A program made the translations under genes and the position numbers. From assembly GCF_029948085.1 (NCBI RefSeq), contig NZ_JARZZP010000011.1, positions 20,054-84,053 on the forward strand: a DNA stretch of 64,000 nt, given 5' to 3'. The notes beneath the pieces are model-generated. The model was not told the DNA's origin. It saw only the letters and a list, made by a program, of their open reading frames with translations, and did no database searches. Shown piece after piece: positions 1 to 9,332 of the stretch (the stretch's first letter is position 1; each line of letters opens with the position of its first letter). This stretch comes from Streptococcus taonis (GTDB lineage: Bacteria > Bacillota > Bacilli > Lactobacillales > Streptococcaceae).

Positions 1-105
1 AGCATCTTCAGAGCTAGATATGTCTGCTAAAACTACCTCATTAGGGACATATGCTGCTAAAATAACTGCAGCTGTGGTTAGTGACAATACTGTACTTTTT
101 TTCAT
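1..105 (-). CDS. prtA: PrtA cell-wall serine protease, N-terminus only
   Basis: Only the first 35 codons are in the window; the gene runs off the left edge. The visible residues form a secretion signal: a basic start (MKKS), a hydrophobic core (VLSLTTAAVILAAYV) and a likely cleavage after LADI, followed by SSSEDA. I recognise this start as that of pneumococcal PrtA, a subtilisin-like protease anchored to the wall by LPXTG; the catalytic domain lies outside. AAGGAA sits 7 nt before the ATG at 105. The gene has its own promoter at 247-275. Identity rests on recall of the signal peptide, so another surface protein sharing that leader is possible. Confidence 0.7.
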   Translation of the reverse strand, partial: MKKSTVLSLTTAAVILAAYVPNEVVLADISSSEDA

Positions 106-246
106 TTTAATTCCTTACATATTTATTTAACTTCCGATAGATAGAAAACTTTAACTTTGCTAGCCTTTGTTATAAAAAGTTTTATGAAGTATTATCTAGG
201 AAATAGAGTAGTACATTTATATATAATTGTTAGCTCTCTGAAAAAT

Positions 247-275
247 AGTATATCAATTAAAAAAATTTAAGTCAA
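247..275 (-). promoter_or_regulatory. Promoter of prtA
   Basis: On the minus strand TTGACT (275-270) is followed by a 17-nt spacer and TATACT (252-247), close to the sigma-A consensus. It would give a leader of about 135 nt before the prtA ATG at 105. Confidence 0.7.
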
Positions 276-276
276 G

Positions 277-319
277 AAAAAATTAACATACATTAATTTT
301 TTTATTAACATGTGTTAAT
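277..319. promoter_or_regulatory. Two palindromes abutting the prtA -35 box, manganese-regulator-like operator
   Basis: Positions 277-302 form a perfect palindrome with 10-bp arms (AAAAAATTAA and TTAATTTTTT) around CATACA, directly next to the -35 box. A second palindrome, ATTAACA-TG-TGTTAAT, lies at 304-319. prtA belongs to the PsaR (MntR/SloR-type) manganese regulon in pneumococcus, and the known PsaR operator is a palindrome of the same AATTAA..TTAATT type. That these are PsaR sites is inference. Confidence 0.45.
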
Positions 320-371
320 TTTATAGAACCCAAAGCTTTCGTGGTTAACTGGAATACATTATAAATACATT

Positions 372-1222
372 CACACCATCAAAAGTAGTAGCAATCAAGT
401 TGAACCACTACTAAAACCACCAAAAACTCAGTTAAGTTTGGAAGTGAATCTTGCCTACGATATTCCATCAACTCACGAAGCGAGAATGATTAGCCCATTT
501 GTTGACAATATCCCTTAGTCAAGTATTACTGAAATAGACCTCTCACACTGGCCGCCCTGCCTTTCATCCAACCATGCTCATGAAGATGACCATATTCGCT
601 TATGGTCGTCAAGTGTTCTTTGGACGTAAAATCGTTCAAATGAACGAAGAAGTCATTCCCATGAAATGGTTGAGCCAAGATACCTATGTTAGCTATAAAA
701 CGATTAATAACTTCCGCTCCAGTAAACATGCCAACAACCTAATCAAAATTGACTAAAAAGTACTAAACGAGCACAGATACGCCAATGAACTGGGAATATC
801 TTGAGGACACGGACCAGTTTATAAATCCCGACGACCTAGTTTATTCCTTTAAGAACTACTCTAGTCAAACCGATAAGTATGATTTTCAACGTGATTTCAA
901 GATTTATGAGGCGGATAAAGTTCAAGACACTCCTGAGTTAGAACAGTTGGCTAAAACAGATAGTGGGAATCAGAAACAAATCCATTATAATCCAACTTGG
1001 AATTGCTTTAAGGAACTCCTTACGCAAACATTACATAGTGAAGAAGGCTCTCAAATTTACGCCAAACGGAAAATTGATGTTGAACCCGTTTTTGGTAGTT
1101 TTCGGCGTGCGCAGAGTGCATGTCAGAGGCAAACAAGCCGTCTCAATAGAGATAGCATTCATCTTCATGAGCATGAATCACACCAAATTAGCAAAGCATC
1201 TAGCATCTAAAACGTCCACCTA
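372..1222 (+). pseudogene. Degenerate IS1182-family transposase
   Basis: Pieces of one transposase can be read only by changing frame. About 372-510 gives QLSLEVNLAYDIPST then a stop; 550-756 gives TGRPAFHPTMLMKM and FFGRKIVQMNEE; 785-1105 gives the middle region ending RKIDVEPVFGSF; a further shift gives VHVRGKQAVSIEIAF. The order matches the IS1182 group: N-terminal helical domain, then the DDE domain with its RKIDVEPVFG and HVRGKQAV blocks near the C-terminus. There are at least three frameshifts or stops and no intact start, so it is dead. I found no terminal inverted repeats. It sits between prtA and phoH, a likely old insertion point. Confidence 0.75.
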
Positions 1223-1225
1223 TTC

Positions 1226-1288
1226 AAAAACCACACAGTGTTTCTTTCAGCTTGATTGTATTCAAGACTGAAATCACTGTGTGGTTTT
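1226..1288 (-). terminator. Terminator after phoH (long hairpin)
   Basis: AAAACCACACAGTG (1227-1240) pairs with CACTGTGTGGTTTT (1275-1288), extended inward by TTTCAG/CTGAAA. It lies about 35 nt beyond the phoH stop and could also stop transcription coming from the transposase remnant. Confidence 0.7.
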
Positions 1289-1321
1289 ATTGGAGAGCTA
1301 GTTTTTGCCCAACCTTTCTCT

Positions 1322-2308
1322 TTATTCTGTTTCTTCTTCACTTTCTTCAGCTTTGACAGGTAGAGGTTCATAGGCTCTAATAATCTGAGCAACGACTGGA
1401 TGGCGAACCACATCCTTGGCTGAGAAATGAACAAAGTCAATCTGATGAATGTTCTTGAGTTTTTCTTGGGCATCAATCAAACCAGACTTTACATTACGCG
1501 GTAGGTCAATCTGACTAATATCCCCATTGACAATCATCTTAGAATTAAATCCAAGGCGTGTCAAGAACATCTTCATCTGCATGATGGTCGTATTTTGCGC
1601 CTCATCGAGAATGACAAAGGCATCATCCAAGGTTCGTCCACGCATGTAAGCAAGGGGTGCAATCTCAATAATTTCACGTTCCATGAGACGGGTTGTTTGA
1701 TCCTTCCCAAGAATCTGGTACAAGGCATCATAAACTGGACGAAGATAAGGATCTACCTTTTCTTTCAAATCACCAGGTAGAAATCCTAGGCTCTCTCCTG
1801 CTTCTACTGCTGGACGTGTCAGTATGATTCGCTTGACTTGTCCACGCTTGAGGGCTGTTACGGCCAAAGTCACTGCTAAGAAGGTCTTACCTGTTCCTGC
1901 CGGCCCAATACCAAAGGTCACATCGTGTTGCTTGACACTATCCACATAAAGCTTTTGACCCAGGGTCTTAACACGGATGGGCTTACCTGTATTATCCTTG
2001 ATAATTTCTTCTTCATAAAGGGCGACAAACTTATCGATTTCATTATTCTTAACCATTGTAATGGCTGTCACCACATCCGGAGTTCCAACAGTCATTCCAC
2101 GATTGACCAAGACCATCAAGGCTTGGATAACTTGGCGGGCTTCCTCACAAGCAGGCTCTTCACCCAAAACCTGCACAATCTCCGTACGAGCATGAATCAC
2201 CACATCGAGCTCTTCTTCCATCAAACGAAGATGGCGCTCATTGGAACCAAAAAGATGAAACAGGTCATCTGGATGACTCAGTTGAATGTCAATTGAATGT
2301 TCCTTCAA
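1322..2308 (-). CDS. phoH: PhoH-family ATPase
   Basis: A 328-aa cytoplasmic P-loop ATPase of the PhoH group, linked in other bacteria to RNA metabolism and ribosome/YbeY-associated functions. The Walker A motif GPAGTGKT is at residues 135-142 and the Walker B block LDEAQNTT at 234-241; length and motifs are normal for the family. The start is TTG at 2308 with AGAGAGG about 9 nt upstream; no better ATG exists and the N-terminus MKEHSIDIQL matches streptococcal orthologs as I recall them. It is the last gene of the minus-strand block yozE-phoH and has a probable own promoter at 2412-2420. Exact biochemical role is not established by the sequence. Confidence 0.92.
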   Translation of the reverse strand: MKEHSIDIQLSHPDDLFHLFGSNERHLRLMEEELDVVIHARTEIVQVLGEEPACEEARQVIQALMVLVNRGMTVGTPDVVTAITMVKNNEIDKFVALYEEEIIKDNTGKPIRVKTLGQKLYVDSVKQHDVTFGIGPAGTGKTFLAVTLAVTALKRGQVKRIILTRPAVEAGESLGFLPGDLKEKVDPYLRPVYDALYQILGKDQTTRLMEREIIEIAPLAYMRGRTLDDAFVILDEAQNTTIMQMKMFLTRLGFNSKMIVNGDISQIDLPRNVKSGLIDAQEKLKNIHQIDFVHFSAKDVVRHPVVAQIIRAYEPLPVKAEESEEETE

Positions 2309-2411
2309 ATAAAGAACCTCTCTAACTCTTTTAATTTTATATAATGTTTCGTTTGCTTTTAGTAGTTAAAAAGTCGATTAGGACCTAGTAAAAGTTAAAC
2401 TGAATGACTAT

Positions 2412-2420
2412 ATTATAGCA
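2412..2420 (-). promoter_or_regulatory. Extended -10 promoter of phoH
   Basis: TGC-TATAAT (2420-2412) is an extended -10 box. No good -35 is visible. It lies immediately behind the hairpin at 2425-2449. Confidence 0.5.
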
Positions 2421-2424
2421 AAGA

Positions 2425-2449
2425 GGCTGAGAAATTACTATTCCCAACC
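2425..2449 (-). terminator. Probable terminator after yozE
   Basis: GGTTGGGAA (2449-2441) pairs with TTCTCAGCC (2433-2425) through nine base pairs including wobbles, followed by TCTTT. The U-run is short, so it is likely a leaky terminator. Confidence 0.45.
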
Positions 2450-2462
2450 CCATCTAGTGGTC

Positions 2463-2678
2463 TTAATGTTCTAGATATTCTTGCCAAATTCGATCAAAGT
2501 CTCCCATATTAAAGGAAAAGCTAGCATGTTCCTCTAAGAAACGACTGACTTGATCGAAATCATCTGTATGCTTTGGGAAGGCAGACTCCTCAAAAGCCAA
2601 ATCCGCTAAAATTGCTTTGGGACTATTGCTTTTAGGATTGCGCTCGGTCATCAGCCAAGTATAAAATGATTTTCTCAT
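2463..2678 (-). CDS. YozE-family small protein
   Basis: A 71-aa protein of the YozE SAM-like family (DUF1250), widespread in Firmicutes and of unknown function. The sequence is acidic and aromatic-rich ([10 protein letters not shown] near the start, [12 protein letters not shown] at the end), typical of this compact helical fold. The start ATG at 2678 has TAGGAGG 5 nt upstream. It begins 7 nt after cvfB and is co-transcribed with it. Confidence 0.85.
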   Translation of the reverse strand: MRKSFYTWLMTERNPKSNSPKAILADLAFEESAFPKHTDDFDQVSRFLEEHASFSFNMGDFDRIWQEYLEH

Positions 2679-2685
2679 AAGCCTC

Positions 2686-3540
2686 CTAAATCAACTCTGT
2701 GCCGAACTGATCTTGCTTGATTTTGCCAGCCTTCATCAAACCACCGAGTGCTTTTTTAAACTGACCTTTTGAAATACCGAAAGTAGCCTTGATATCATCT
2801 GGTGATGACTTATCATTCAAGGTCATGAAGCCACCATTGCTTTCCAAATAAGTCAAGATCATCTGCGCATCATTTTCCAACATCTCAAAAGAGCGTGGTT
2901 TTAAAGAGAGATTAAGCGTTCGGTCAACCTCACGGAAACCAATGACACGCGCATCTAGCACTTGGCCCAAACGTGGTTCTGCATAGCGCTCACTTGGATG
3001 GATAAATCCAAGCATGTTGTTCTCAGGTAAATAGACAAAGGTTCCTGATAATTTGAGACGGTAAACAATGGCAGGCCAATTTTGATTCTGCATGTTATTG
3101 TAGGCAGGACGTGCCAATCGTTGGAAATCTTCCTGATAAGCTAAGATTCCCCAGATACGGTCCTTCTTATCCACTTCTAGACGAATATAAAGTCGATCAC
3201 CTTTCTTTGGCCAGAGCTCTTTAAGTTCAGGAAGAACATCTAGTGACACAACGATTTCCTTGTCAGGAAGTCCTGTATCGACAAAAACCCCAAGGTCCTT
3301 ACGAACCTCTGTTACGGTTCCCCAACCAAATTGTTCCTGAGTTGCAGTCACTTCTGTAGTAGTGAGGCGCAATTTTTGCTTCATATCTGTGTAAGCAAAA
3401 CCTTTGACCGTATCACCAACTGTATGCTGACCTTCTTCTTTAGCTAGGGCATATGTTTGACCATCCTTTTGAACAAAGTAAAAACGGTCATTTTCATCGA
3501 TGATGAGTCCAACGATAAAATTTGCAAGATTTGTATTCAT
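2686..3540 (-). CDS. cvfB: CvfB-type S1 RNA-binding protein
   Basis: A 284-aa RNA-binding protein of the CvfB/YitL family, built of S1-like barrels and a C-terminal winged helix; in staphylococci CvfB affects virulence gene expression. S1-like segments include [19 protein letters not shown] near residue 85 and [10 protein letters not shown] near 190; the tail ([15 protein letters not shown]) fits the winged helix. The chosen start is the ATG at 3540 with AAGGAAAT just before it; an in-frame upstream ATG at 3579 would add 13 residues and lacks a ribosome site. A terminator at 3558-3588 separates it from frr. Confidence 0.88.
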   Translation of the reverse strand: MNTNLANFIVGLIIDENDRFYFVQKDGQTYALAKEEGQHTVGDTVKGFAYTDMKQKLRLTTTEVTATQEQFGWGTVTEVRKDLGVFVDTGLPDKEIVVSLDVLPELKELWPKKGDRLYIRLEVDKKDRIWGILAYQEDFQRLARPAYNNMQNQNWPAIVYRLKLSGTFVYLPENNMLGFIHPSERYAEPRLGQVLDARVIGFREVDRTLNLSLKPRSFEMLENDAQMILTYLESNGGFMTLNDKSSPDDIKATFGISKGQFKKALGGLMKAGKIKQDQFGTELI

Positions 3541-3557
3541 ATTTCCTTCTTTCGAAT

Positions 3558-3588
3558 AAAACTCAGCCAGCAATGCCAACTGAGTTTT
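3558..3588 (-). terminator. Terminator after frr
   Basis: AAAACTCAG (3558-3566) pairs with CTGAGTTTT (3580-3588), with 13 nt in the loop. It follows the frr stop by 12 nt. Confidence 0.75.
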
Positions 3589-3600
3589 TCTGTTTATTTC

Positions 3601-4158
3601 TTAGACTTCCAAGATTTCTTTTTCTTTGTTGGCAGTCATTTCGTCGATGTGTTTAACAGCATCGTCTGTTGCTTTTTGAATATCTTTTTCAAGAGTCTTC
3701 AATTCGTCTTCAGTGATTTCTTTTGCTTTTTCTTGTTTCTTAGCTTCGTCCATAGCATCACGACGGATATTACGGATAGCAACTTTAGCATTCTCACCCA
3801 CTTTTTTCACTTCTTTAGCAAGGTCGCGACGAGTTTCTTCTGTGAGAGCTGGGATTACCAAGCGAATAACAGAACCATCGTTAGCTGGTGTGATACCTAG
3901 GTCTGAAGCATTCAAAGCACGTTCGATGTCTTTCAAAGATGATTTGTCAAATGGTGTTACCAACAAGACACGCGCTTCTGGGATTGTGATAGAAGCAATT
4001 TGGTTAAGTGGTGTTTCAACACCATAGTACTCAACGTGGATGCGGTCAAGCAAGCTAGCATTAGCACGGCCAGCACGAATACTTCCAAACTCACGAGCAA
4101 GTGAGTGGTGAGATTGGGTCATTCTCTCTTTTGCTTTTTCTACGATTGCGTTTGCCAT
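3601..4158 (-). CDS. frr: Ribosome recycling factor
   Basis: A 185-aa protein, the usual length for RRF, which with EF-G splits post-termination 70S ribosomes. The family core is present: [21 protein letters not shown] near residue 27, where the Arg-rich helix contacts 23S rRNA, and [13 protein letters not shown]. The C-terminal half is the long charged helix bundle ([20 protein letters not shown]). It starts 9 nt after pyrH, the classic pyrH-frr pair, and ends at its own terminator. Confidence 0.97.
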   Translation of the reverse strand: MANAIVEKAKERMTQSHHSLAREFGSIRAGRANASLLDRIHVEYYGVETPLNQIASITIPEARVLLVTPFDKSSLKDIERALNASDLGITPANDGSVIRLVIPALTEETRRDLAKEVKKVGENAKVAIRNIRRDAMDEAKKQEKAKEITEDELKTLEKDIQKATDDAVKHIDEMTANKEKEILEV

Positions 4159-4167
4159 AATGATTTC

Positions 4168-4902
4168 TTATTCCTTTTCTTCGATATTATTTGAAACTGT
4201 AGTTCCGATATTTTCACCAAATACAACACGTTTAATATTTCCTGGTTGGTTCATGTTGAAAACAACCAAGTCAATATCATTGTCCATTGAAAGTGTTGAA
4301 GCTGTTGAGTCCATGATACGGAGACCTTTATTAATGACGTCACGGTGAGTCAACTCTTCAAATTTAACAGCTGTCTTATCTTTTTTAGGATCAGCATTGT
4401 AGACACCATCAACCCCATTCTTAGCCATCAAGATAGCGTCCGCTTCAATCTCAGCTGCACGAAGAGCCGCTGTTGTATCTGTTGAGAAGTATGGTGAACC
4501 AATTCCCGCACCAAAGATAACAATGCGTCCTTTTTCAAGATGACGAAGGGCACGACCACGAACGTAAGGTTCTGCTACTTGTTGCATGGCAATGGCTGTT
4601 TGAACACGTGTATCCACACCAACTTGTTGCAATGAATCTGCCATCACAAGAGCATTCATAACGGTTCCAAGCATTCCTGTATAGTCTGCTTGTACACGAT
4701 CCATTCCAGCTTCTGCTGCAGGTTCTCCACGCCAGAGATTTCCTCCACCAATAACAAGGGCAATCTCAATACCTAAGTTATGTACTTCTTGAATTTCTTG
4801 AGCCATTGCTTGAACTGTTTTAATATCAATTCCGACACCACGTTCGCCAGCAAGGGCCTCACCTGATAACTTAATCAAAATACGTTTATATTTGGGTTCC
4901 AC
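4168..4902 (-). CDS. pyrH: UMP kinase
   Basis: Bacterial UMP kinase (244 aa) phosphorylates UMP to UDP in pyrimidine synthesis; it is hexameric and of the amino-acid-kinase fold. Visible blocks are [14 protein letters not shown] at the N-terminus, [11 protein letters not shown], the acceptor/GTP-site region [14 protein letters not shown], and [14 protein letters not shown] take GTG at 4902 as start because GGAG lies 9 nt upstream and the protein then begins VEPKYKRIL as in orthologs; the longer ATG form from 4929 would contain the ribosome site. Promoter at 4933-4941. Confidence 0.95.
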   Translation of the reverse strand: MEPKYKRILIKLSGEALAGERGVGIDIKTVQAMAQEIQEVHNLGIEIALVIGGGNLWRGEPAAEAGMDRVQADYTGMLGTVMNALVMADSLQQVGVDTRVQTAIAMQQVAEPYVRGRALRHLEKGRIVIFGAGIGSPYFSTDTTAALRAAEIEADAILMAKNGVDGVYNADPKKDKTAVKFEELTHRDVINKGLRIMDSTASTLSMDNDIDLVVFNMNQPGNIKRVVFGENIGTTVSNNIEEKE

Positions 4903-4932
4903 CTGACTTCGCTCCTTTATTTTATTCAAACT

Positions 4933-4941
4933 ATTTTATCA
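4933..4941 (-). promoter_or_regulatory. Extended -10 promoter of pyrH-frr
   Basis: TGA-TAAAAT (4941-4933), an extended -10 box 31 nt before the GTG start. The -35 region is poor. Confidence 0.55.
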
Positions 4942-4988
4942 CATTTTTTGAGAATTTTATAGTCTCATGAGTTATTCTTTTGAAAATT

Positions 4989-6323
4989 TTAAACGGATAA
5001 ATAGTTTTCCAAATCAGCCAAGGCACGCTCTGCAATTTTTTCATAACGAGCCTTCTTATCACGAATGCGGTCGCCTTCCAATTCCTTGATAATTCCGAAA
5101 TTGACGTTCATTGGTTGGAAGTGTTTACTGTCAGCATGGGTGATGTAATGGGCTAGACTTCCAATTGCAGTCGTTTCTGGGAAAATAGCAGGACTTTCTC
5201 CCTTGAAAAGACGAGCTGCGTTAATACCAGCTACTAGACCTGATGCCGCTGACTCAACATAGCCTTCCACACCCGTCATCTGACCAGCAAAGAATAGATT
5301 TGGCTGTTTCTTAGAACGATAAGTCTGCTCAAGAAGATTTGGTGAATCCATGTACGAATTACGGTGCATAACACCATAGCGAACAAACTCAGCGTTTTCA
5401 AGACCTGGAATCATTTGGAAGACACGCTTCTGCTCTCCCCATTTGAGGTGAGTTTGGAAACCAACGATGTTATAAAGACTACCTGCTGCATTATCTTGAC
5501 GAAGTTGAACGACTGCATAAGGTGTTTTAAAGTCACCATCGCGTGGTCCTTCGTAATCATCTGGATACTCTAGGCCAACTGGTTTCATAGGACCATAGAG
5601 CATAGTTTTGATACCACGTTTGGCCATGACTTCAATCGGCATACAACCTTCAAAGTACTTTTCTTTTTCAAAAGAGTTAAGAGGTGCTTCTTCTGCATTA
5701 ACCAAGGCTTCATGGAAATCCATAAACTCTTGCTTGGTCATCGGAGCATTGAGATAGGCAGCTTCTCCCTTATCATAACGAGATTTGAGATAAACCTTGT
5801 TCATATCGATTGTATTGACATCCACAATAGGCGCTGCAGCATCGTAAAAATAAAAACCGTCACCGCCATTAAGAGCGTGAATTTTCTCAGCAAGAGCATC
5901 ACTAGTCAAAGGACCAGTCGCTACAACTGTAATAGCATCCGTTGGCAATTCTGTAATTTCGTCACGAACGACCTCAATCAAGGGATGGTTGGCAATCTTT
6001 TCAGTAACCATTTGAGAAAAACCGTCACGGTCCACCGCAAGGGCCCCACCTGCAGGAACACGTGTAGCTTCTGCTGATTCCAAGATAACAGAACCCAAGC
6101 GACGCATTTCTTCCTTGAGAAGACCAACAGCATTGGTCAAAGCATCTCCACGAAGAGAATTAGAACAAACTAACTCAGCAAAATTGTCTGTTTTGTGCTG
6201 GGGTGTAGGCTTGACACCACGCATTTCATAAAGTTTAACTGGAATACCACGTTCTGCAATTTGGTAGGCTGCTTCAGACCCTGCCAAACCTGCTCCGATA
6301 ACATTGATATAAGATTGAGACAC
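4989..6323 (-). CDS. trmFO: tRNA (uracil-5-)-methyltransferase TrmFO, folate dependent
   Basis: TrmFO (formerly Gid) methylates U54 in the T-loop of tRNAs using methylene-tetrahydrofolate and FAD. The FAD-binding motif [13 protein letters not shown] is at residues 8-20; [15 protein letters not shown] and the conserved NVNFGI block follow, and the 444-aa length is standard. The start is GTG at 6323, with AGAGG 10 nt upstream; an upstream in-frame ATG (6395) would add 24 residues with no ribosome site. It has its own promoter overlapping the rsmI terminator. Confidence 0.94.
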   Translation of the reverse strand: MSQSYINVIGAGLAGSEAAYQIAERGIPVKLYEMRGVKPTPQHKTDNFAELVCSNSLRGDALTNAVGLLKEEMRRLGSVILESAEATRVPAGGALAVDRDGFSQMVTEKIANHPLIEVVRDEITELPTDAITVVATGPLTSDALAEKIHALNGGDGFYFYDAAAPIVDVNTIDMNKVYLKSRYDKGEAAYLNAPMTKQEFMDFHEALVNAEEAPLNSFEKEKYFEGCMPIEVMAKRGIKTMLYGPMKPVGLEYPDDYEGPRDGDFKTPYAVVQLRQDNAAGSLYNIVGFQTHLKWGEQKRVFQMIPGLENAEFVRYGVMHRNSYMDSPNLLEQTYRSKKQPNLFFAGQMTGVEGYVESAASGLVAGINAARLFKGESPAIFPETTAIGSLAHYITHADSKHFQPMNVNFGIIKELEGDRIRDKKARYEKIAERALADLENYLSV

Positions 6324-6419
6324 GACACTAATACCTCTTTGGGTGGAACCTAAGTTCATATCAAAACAAGGCACTAACTTGTTTAACACCCACAAATCTT
6401 TCTAATTTTTTCTTCTACT

Positions 6420-6447
6420 AGTATAACAAAAAAAGGGAAGAAGGCAA
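6420..6447 (-). promoter_or_regulatory. Promoter of trmFO
   Basis: TTGCCT (6447-6442), 16-nt spacer, TATACT (6425-6420). The -35 lies inside the rsmI terminator hairpin, so terminator and promoter share DNA. Confidence 0.5.
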
Positions 6448-6454
6448 ACTTCCC
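6428..6454 (-). terminator. Terminator after rsmI
   Basis: GGGAAG (6454-6449 on the minus strand), an 8-nt loop, CTTCCC (6440-6435), then seven T. It starts 3 nt after the rsmI stop codon. Confidence 0.85.
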
Positions 6455-6457
6455 TGT

Positions 6458-7336
6458 TTAGTCATTGGATTGATTGTCTTCCCATTCGTGATAAGCAGCG
6501 TAGAGCTGACTTTTGTTCCACTGATAAATCTTCGCAACTTCCTTAATGGCTTGATTTTTCTTCATGCCTTGCTGGATACGTTCTTGGATTTCTGAGAACA
6601 AGTCCTCTTCATCCTTATCCTCTACTTCTTGACTAGCTCCTTCTACAATGAGAAGACACTCGCCCTTAAGTGGTGTTTCAGAAATACTTTCTAGTAGCTC
6701 TGAAATCTTTCCTCGTTGGTATTCTTCATAGATTTTGGTCAATTCACGAACCAAGACCACCGAGCGATCACCATAGACTTCTAGCATATTCTCCAGTGTA
6801 TCTGCTACACGGTGAGGAGATTCATAGAAAATCTGAGTTTCTGGATAAGCTTTTTTCGCTTCGAAAAACTGCTTTTGTTGACCTGACTTTCGTGGTAGAA
6901 AACCATAAAAGATGTGGGGTTGGGGTGCCAAGCCACTAGCAATCAAGGCAGAAATCCCTGCACTAGCTCCTGGAACTGTGACAACTGCGATATCTTCTCT
7001 AATGGCAGCCTTGACCAAATCATGACCCGGGTCAGAAATACTAGGCATCCCTGCATCAGATACTTGGGCAAGATTTTGACCTTGTTTCAACAAACCAATC
7101 AAATCAGGAATTTTTTCCTTGGCATTATGTTCGTGAAAACTGATTTGCTTGGTTGAGATCTCAAAATGCTTGAGCAAAAGTCCCGTATTACGAGTGTCTT
7201 CTGCCGCAATCCAGTCGACCTCTTTCAAGGTCTGAATGGCGCGAAAAGTCATATCATCTAGATTACCAATTGGCGTTGCGACTAGATAAAGCTTGCCATA
7301 GGGAGATTGTCCCTTAAAACTCTTTTGAATCTGCAT
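6458..7336 (-). CDS. rsmI: 16S rRNA (cytidine-2'-O)-methyltransferase RsmI
   Basis: A 292-aa SAM-dependent enzyme of the tetrapyrrole-methylase fold that methylates the 2'-OH of C1402 in 16S rRNA. The start region YLVATPIGNLDDMTFRA, then AAEDTRNTG, SDAGMPSISDPG and VPGASA give the family's SAM-site pattern in order. The ATG at 7336 begins 2 nt after the yabA stop. It is the last gene of tmk-holB-yabA-rsmI and ends at a strong terminator. Confidence 0.95.
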   Translation of the reverse strand: MQIQKSFKGQSPYGKLYLVATPIGNLDDMTFRAIQTLKEVDWIAAEDTRNTGLLLKHFEISTKQISFHEHNAKEKIPDLIGLLKQGQNLAQVSDAGMPSISDPGHDLVKAAIREDIAVVTVPGASAGISALIASGLAPQPHIFYGFLPRKSGQQKQFFEAKKAYPETQIFYESPHRVADTLENMLEVYGDRSVVLVRELTKIYEEYQRGKISELLESISETPLKGECLLIVEGASQEVEDKDEEDLFSEIQERIQQGMKKNQAIKEVAKIYQWNKSQLYAAYHEWEDNQSND

Positions 7337-7338
7337 AC

Positions 7339-7656
7339 TTACTCCCTAAACAACAGTTCATCACAGAACATACATTCTGCATCTTGCTCTCGACGTTGGC
7401 CATAAAAGTCACGGCAAACATGAAAACCGTCCTCATAAATGCGACGGACATTTTCCCTCACATGTTTCGTTTTGGCTGGAGCTGTCTCCTCAACCTCTCC
7501 CAAACGTTCTCTCAGTTTATCATTTTCTAAACGAAGAGCTGTATTTTCCTCTACCAGACTCTTGAGATTTTTCTTGATAGCTTCGACGTCTGCCAAGGTT
7601 ACCAACAATTGCTGTGAAAAGTCATCTAAAGCATCAAATAATTCTTTTTTATTCAT
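7339..7656 (-). CDS. yabA: Replication initiation control protein YabA
   Basis: A 105-aa protein that in Bacillus bridges DnaA and the sliding clamp DnaN and restrains initiation. It has an N-terminal coiled coil (residues 3-60, heptads with [18 protein letters not shown]) and a C-terminal zinc-binding block with H and C residues (HVCRDF at 79-84 and CMFCDELLF at 95-103). AGAAAGG precedes the ATG by 6 nt. Lying in the tmk-holB-yabA-rsmI operon is the normal context. Confidence 0.92.
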   Translation of the reverse strand: MNKKELFDALDDFSQQLLVTLADVEAIKKNLKSLVEENTALRLENDKLRERLGEVEETAPAKTKHVRENVRRIYEDGFHVCRDFYGQRREQDAECMFCDELLFRE

Positions 7657-7680
7657 TACAGCCCTTTCTATAATCTATCT

Positions 7681-8577
7681 TTACTTTAAATTTTTTTGTA
7701 AAACGAGGTATTCCAAAGCGTTTTGAAAGCTAACATTGGCCCGCCACATTTTACGAGTTTGGACGAAATTTTGCAAAATATTTCGAGCTGAAACATTGAG
7801 AATCTCTTGACCAGCTAGTACCTCTAAAATCCTGAGCACTTGATCTTGCTTTTCTTTATCATCAGCCAAACTCGTTAATTTTGCAACTTGCAAATAGGAT
7901 TCTTTTTTATGGGCTAAAAGCCAAGAAAAGAGGCGTTCACTTTCATCTACTAGTGTCCAAAATCCTGCTTGATGGACAAGCTTATCAGCCTCTGCCTGCG
8001 ATTGACTAAACTGAGCCAATAGCTTAGCTTTATTTTTTACTAAACCAGCCTCTTCAAGCTGTGACATTAAAGTAGAGACTTGCTTCTTAAATTGGAAAAT
8101 CTGTGTCCGACTTCGAATTGTTGGTAACATCTGTTCCTCATCATCGGTCAAAAAGAAAATATAAATCTCACTTTGTGGCTCTTCAATAACCTTCAAGAGT
8201 GAATTTGCAGCATTCACATGCATTTTTTCTGCTTGTTCGATAATAAAGACCTGACGTTGATTTTCAATACCAGACTGGGAAAATTGACCAACTAATTCTC
8301 GAATACGCTCCGTCTTAATGACTTGATTCAGAGGTTTAATTATGGTCACATCAGGAAACTCTTCCTGCTCAATCAATTTACAATTCCGACATTTTTCACA
8401 AGGAAAAATACCAGTTTTCTCACTACAAAAGAGACTTTTAGACAAGAAAAGGGCCATCTCTAAACTTCCAAAATTACCTGAAAAAAGATAGGCGTGATTG
8501 AGTTGTCCTTGCTCCAAGATATGAACAAAACGTTCAAATTGTAGAGGTTGACAAGCTCTTAATTGCTCTTGTTTCAT
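7681..8577 (-). CDS. holB: DNA polymerase III delta' subunit
   Basis: A 298-aa clamp-loader subunit. The N-terminal AAA+ domain shows [10 protein letters not shown] in place of a canonical Walker A, a zinc-binding cluster CEKCRNC at about 59-65 and the region [16 protein letters not shown] with the SRC-like TIRSRTQIF (arginine finger region). A degenerate P-loop is normal for delta'. Its ATG overlaps the tmk stop by 4 nt, so translation is coupled. Confidence 0.9.
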   Translation of the reverse strand: MKQEQLRACQPLQFERFVHILEQGQLNHAYLFSGNFGSLEMALFLSKSLFCSEKTGIFPCEKCRNCKLIEQEEFPDVTIIKPLNQVIKTERIRELVGQFSQSGIENQRQVFIIEQAEKMHVNAANSLLKVIEEPQSEIYIFFLTDDEEQMLPTIRSRTQIFQFKKQVSTLMSQLEEAGLVKNKAKLLAQFSQSQAEADKLVHQAGFWTLVDESERLFSWLLAHKKESYLQVAKLTSLADDKEKQDQVLRILEVLAGQEILNVSARNILQNFVQTRKMWRANVSFQNALEYLVLQKNLK

Positions 8578-9212
8578 CTCCTTAATCCCATCCTGTCAAA
8601 AAGTAGCTGCTGCGTATTTTCAATCACTTGATCAAGTGGTAGGCTAGCATCGATTTTTTCGATGCGATTTCCTTCTCTTTCAATAAGAGAAAGGTAACCT
8701 TGACGAACTTTTCGGTGTAGATCCAGACCTTCCATGTCCAAACGATTGACTTCCCGATTACTGTTGGCAGCAATACGTGCCAGGCCCTCTTCGACCTCAA
8801 TATCAAAATAAAGAGTTAAATCAGGTTTCAGTCCATCAGTCGCAAACTGATTAAGCCAATCAATGGCATCGATATCTAAACCACGCCCAAAGCCCTGATA
8901 AGCAACCGAACTATCAATAAATCGATCCATGATAACCAGTTTTCCAGCTGCAAGTGCTGGTAAGACCTTTTCCACCAAGTGTTGTCGACGACTAGCAATA
9001 TAGAGGAGAAGCTCAGTCTTAGGATCCATTTCAGTATGACTAGGATCTAGGATAACTTCGCGAATTTTTTCTCCAATTAAGACCCCACCTGGTTCACGGG
9101 TTGTTAAAACTTCTACTCCCCTATCCTCTAGTACAGGGATTAGGGCTTCAAGAACGCTTGTTTTTCCTGCTCCCTCTGGTCCCTCAAGAGAGACTAAAAA
9201 TCCTTTTGACAT
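8574..9212 (-). CDS. tmk: Thymidylate kinase
   Basis: A 212-aa kinase making dTDP from dTMP. The P-loop [11 protein letters not shown] is at residues 9-19, the catalytic/dTMP block [15 protein letters not shown] near 96 and the DR motif is intact. The Shine-Dalgarno is weak (AATGAG), but the operon promoter at 9243-9271 is good. It is the first gene of tmk-holB-yabA-rsmI. Confidence 0.95.
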   Translation of the reverse strand: MSKGFLVSLEGPEGAGKTSVLEALIPVLEDRGVEVLTTREPGGVLIGEKIREVILDPSHTEMDPKTELLLYIASRRQHLVEKVLPALAAGKLVIMDRFIDSSVAYQGFGRGLDIDAIDWLNQFATDGLKPDLTLYFDIEVEEGLARIAANSNREVNRLDMEGLDLHRKVRQGYLSLIEREGNRIEKIDASLPLDQVIENTQQLLFDRMGLRR

Positions 9213-9242
9213 GTCTGACTCATTTCTATTTTTCTCTCTTCT

Positions 9243-9271
9243 ATTCTATCAAAAAAATGGGGATTTGTGAA
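9243..9271 (-). promoter_or_regulatory. Promoter of tmk-holB-yabA-rsmI
   Basis: TTCACA (9271-9266), 17-nt spacer ending in TGA, then TAGAAT (9248-9243), an extended -10 promoter. Confidence 0.65.
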
Positions 9272-9300
9272 AAGCTTTTTTCATTTCCTTCTTTGTAAGA

Positions 9301-9332
9301 AAAAAAGAGGGTGAGTTTTAACACTCACCTCT
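9301..9332 (-). terminator. Terminator after proC
   Basis: GAGGTGAGTG / CACTCACCCTC-type hairpin with a single bulged base, followed on the minus strand by seven T; it overlaps the proC stop codon. Confidence 0.8.

Noticed and set aside
3457..3900. 147-codon plus-strand ORF across the cvfB/frr junction
   Set aside because: Antisense to two well-supported genes and rich in Phe and Ser as expected of a shadow frame.
4903..4929. Longer pyrH start at the ATG at 4929
   Set aside because: The GGAG ribosome site for the GTG at 4902 lies inside this extension and orthologs begin near the GTG.
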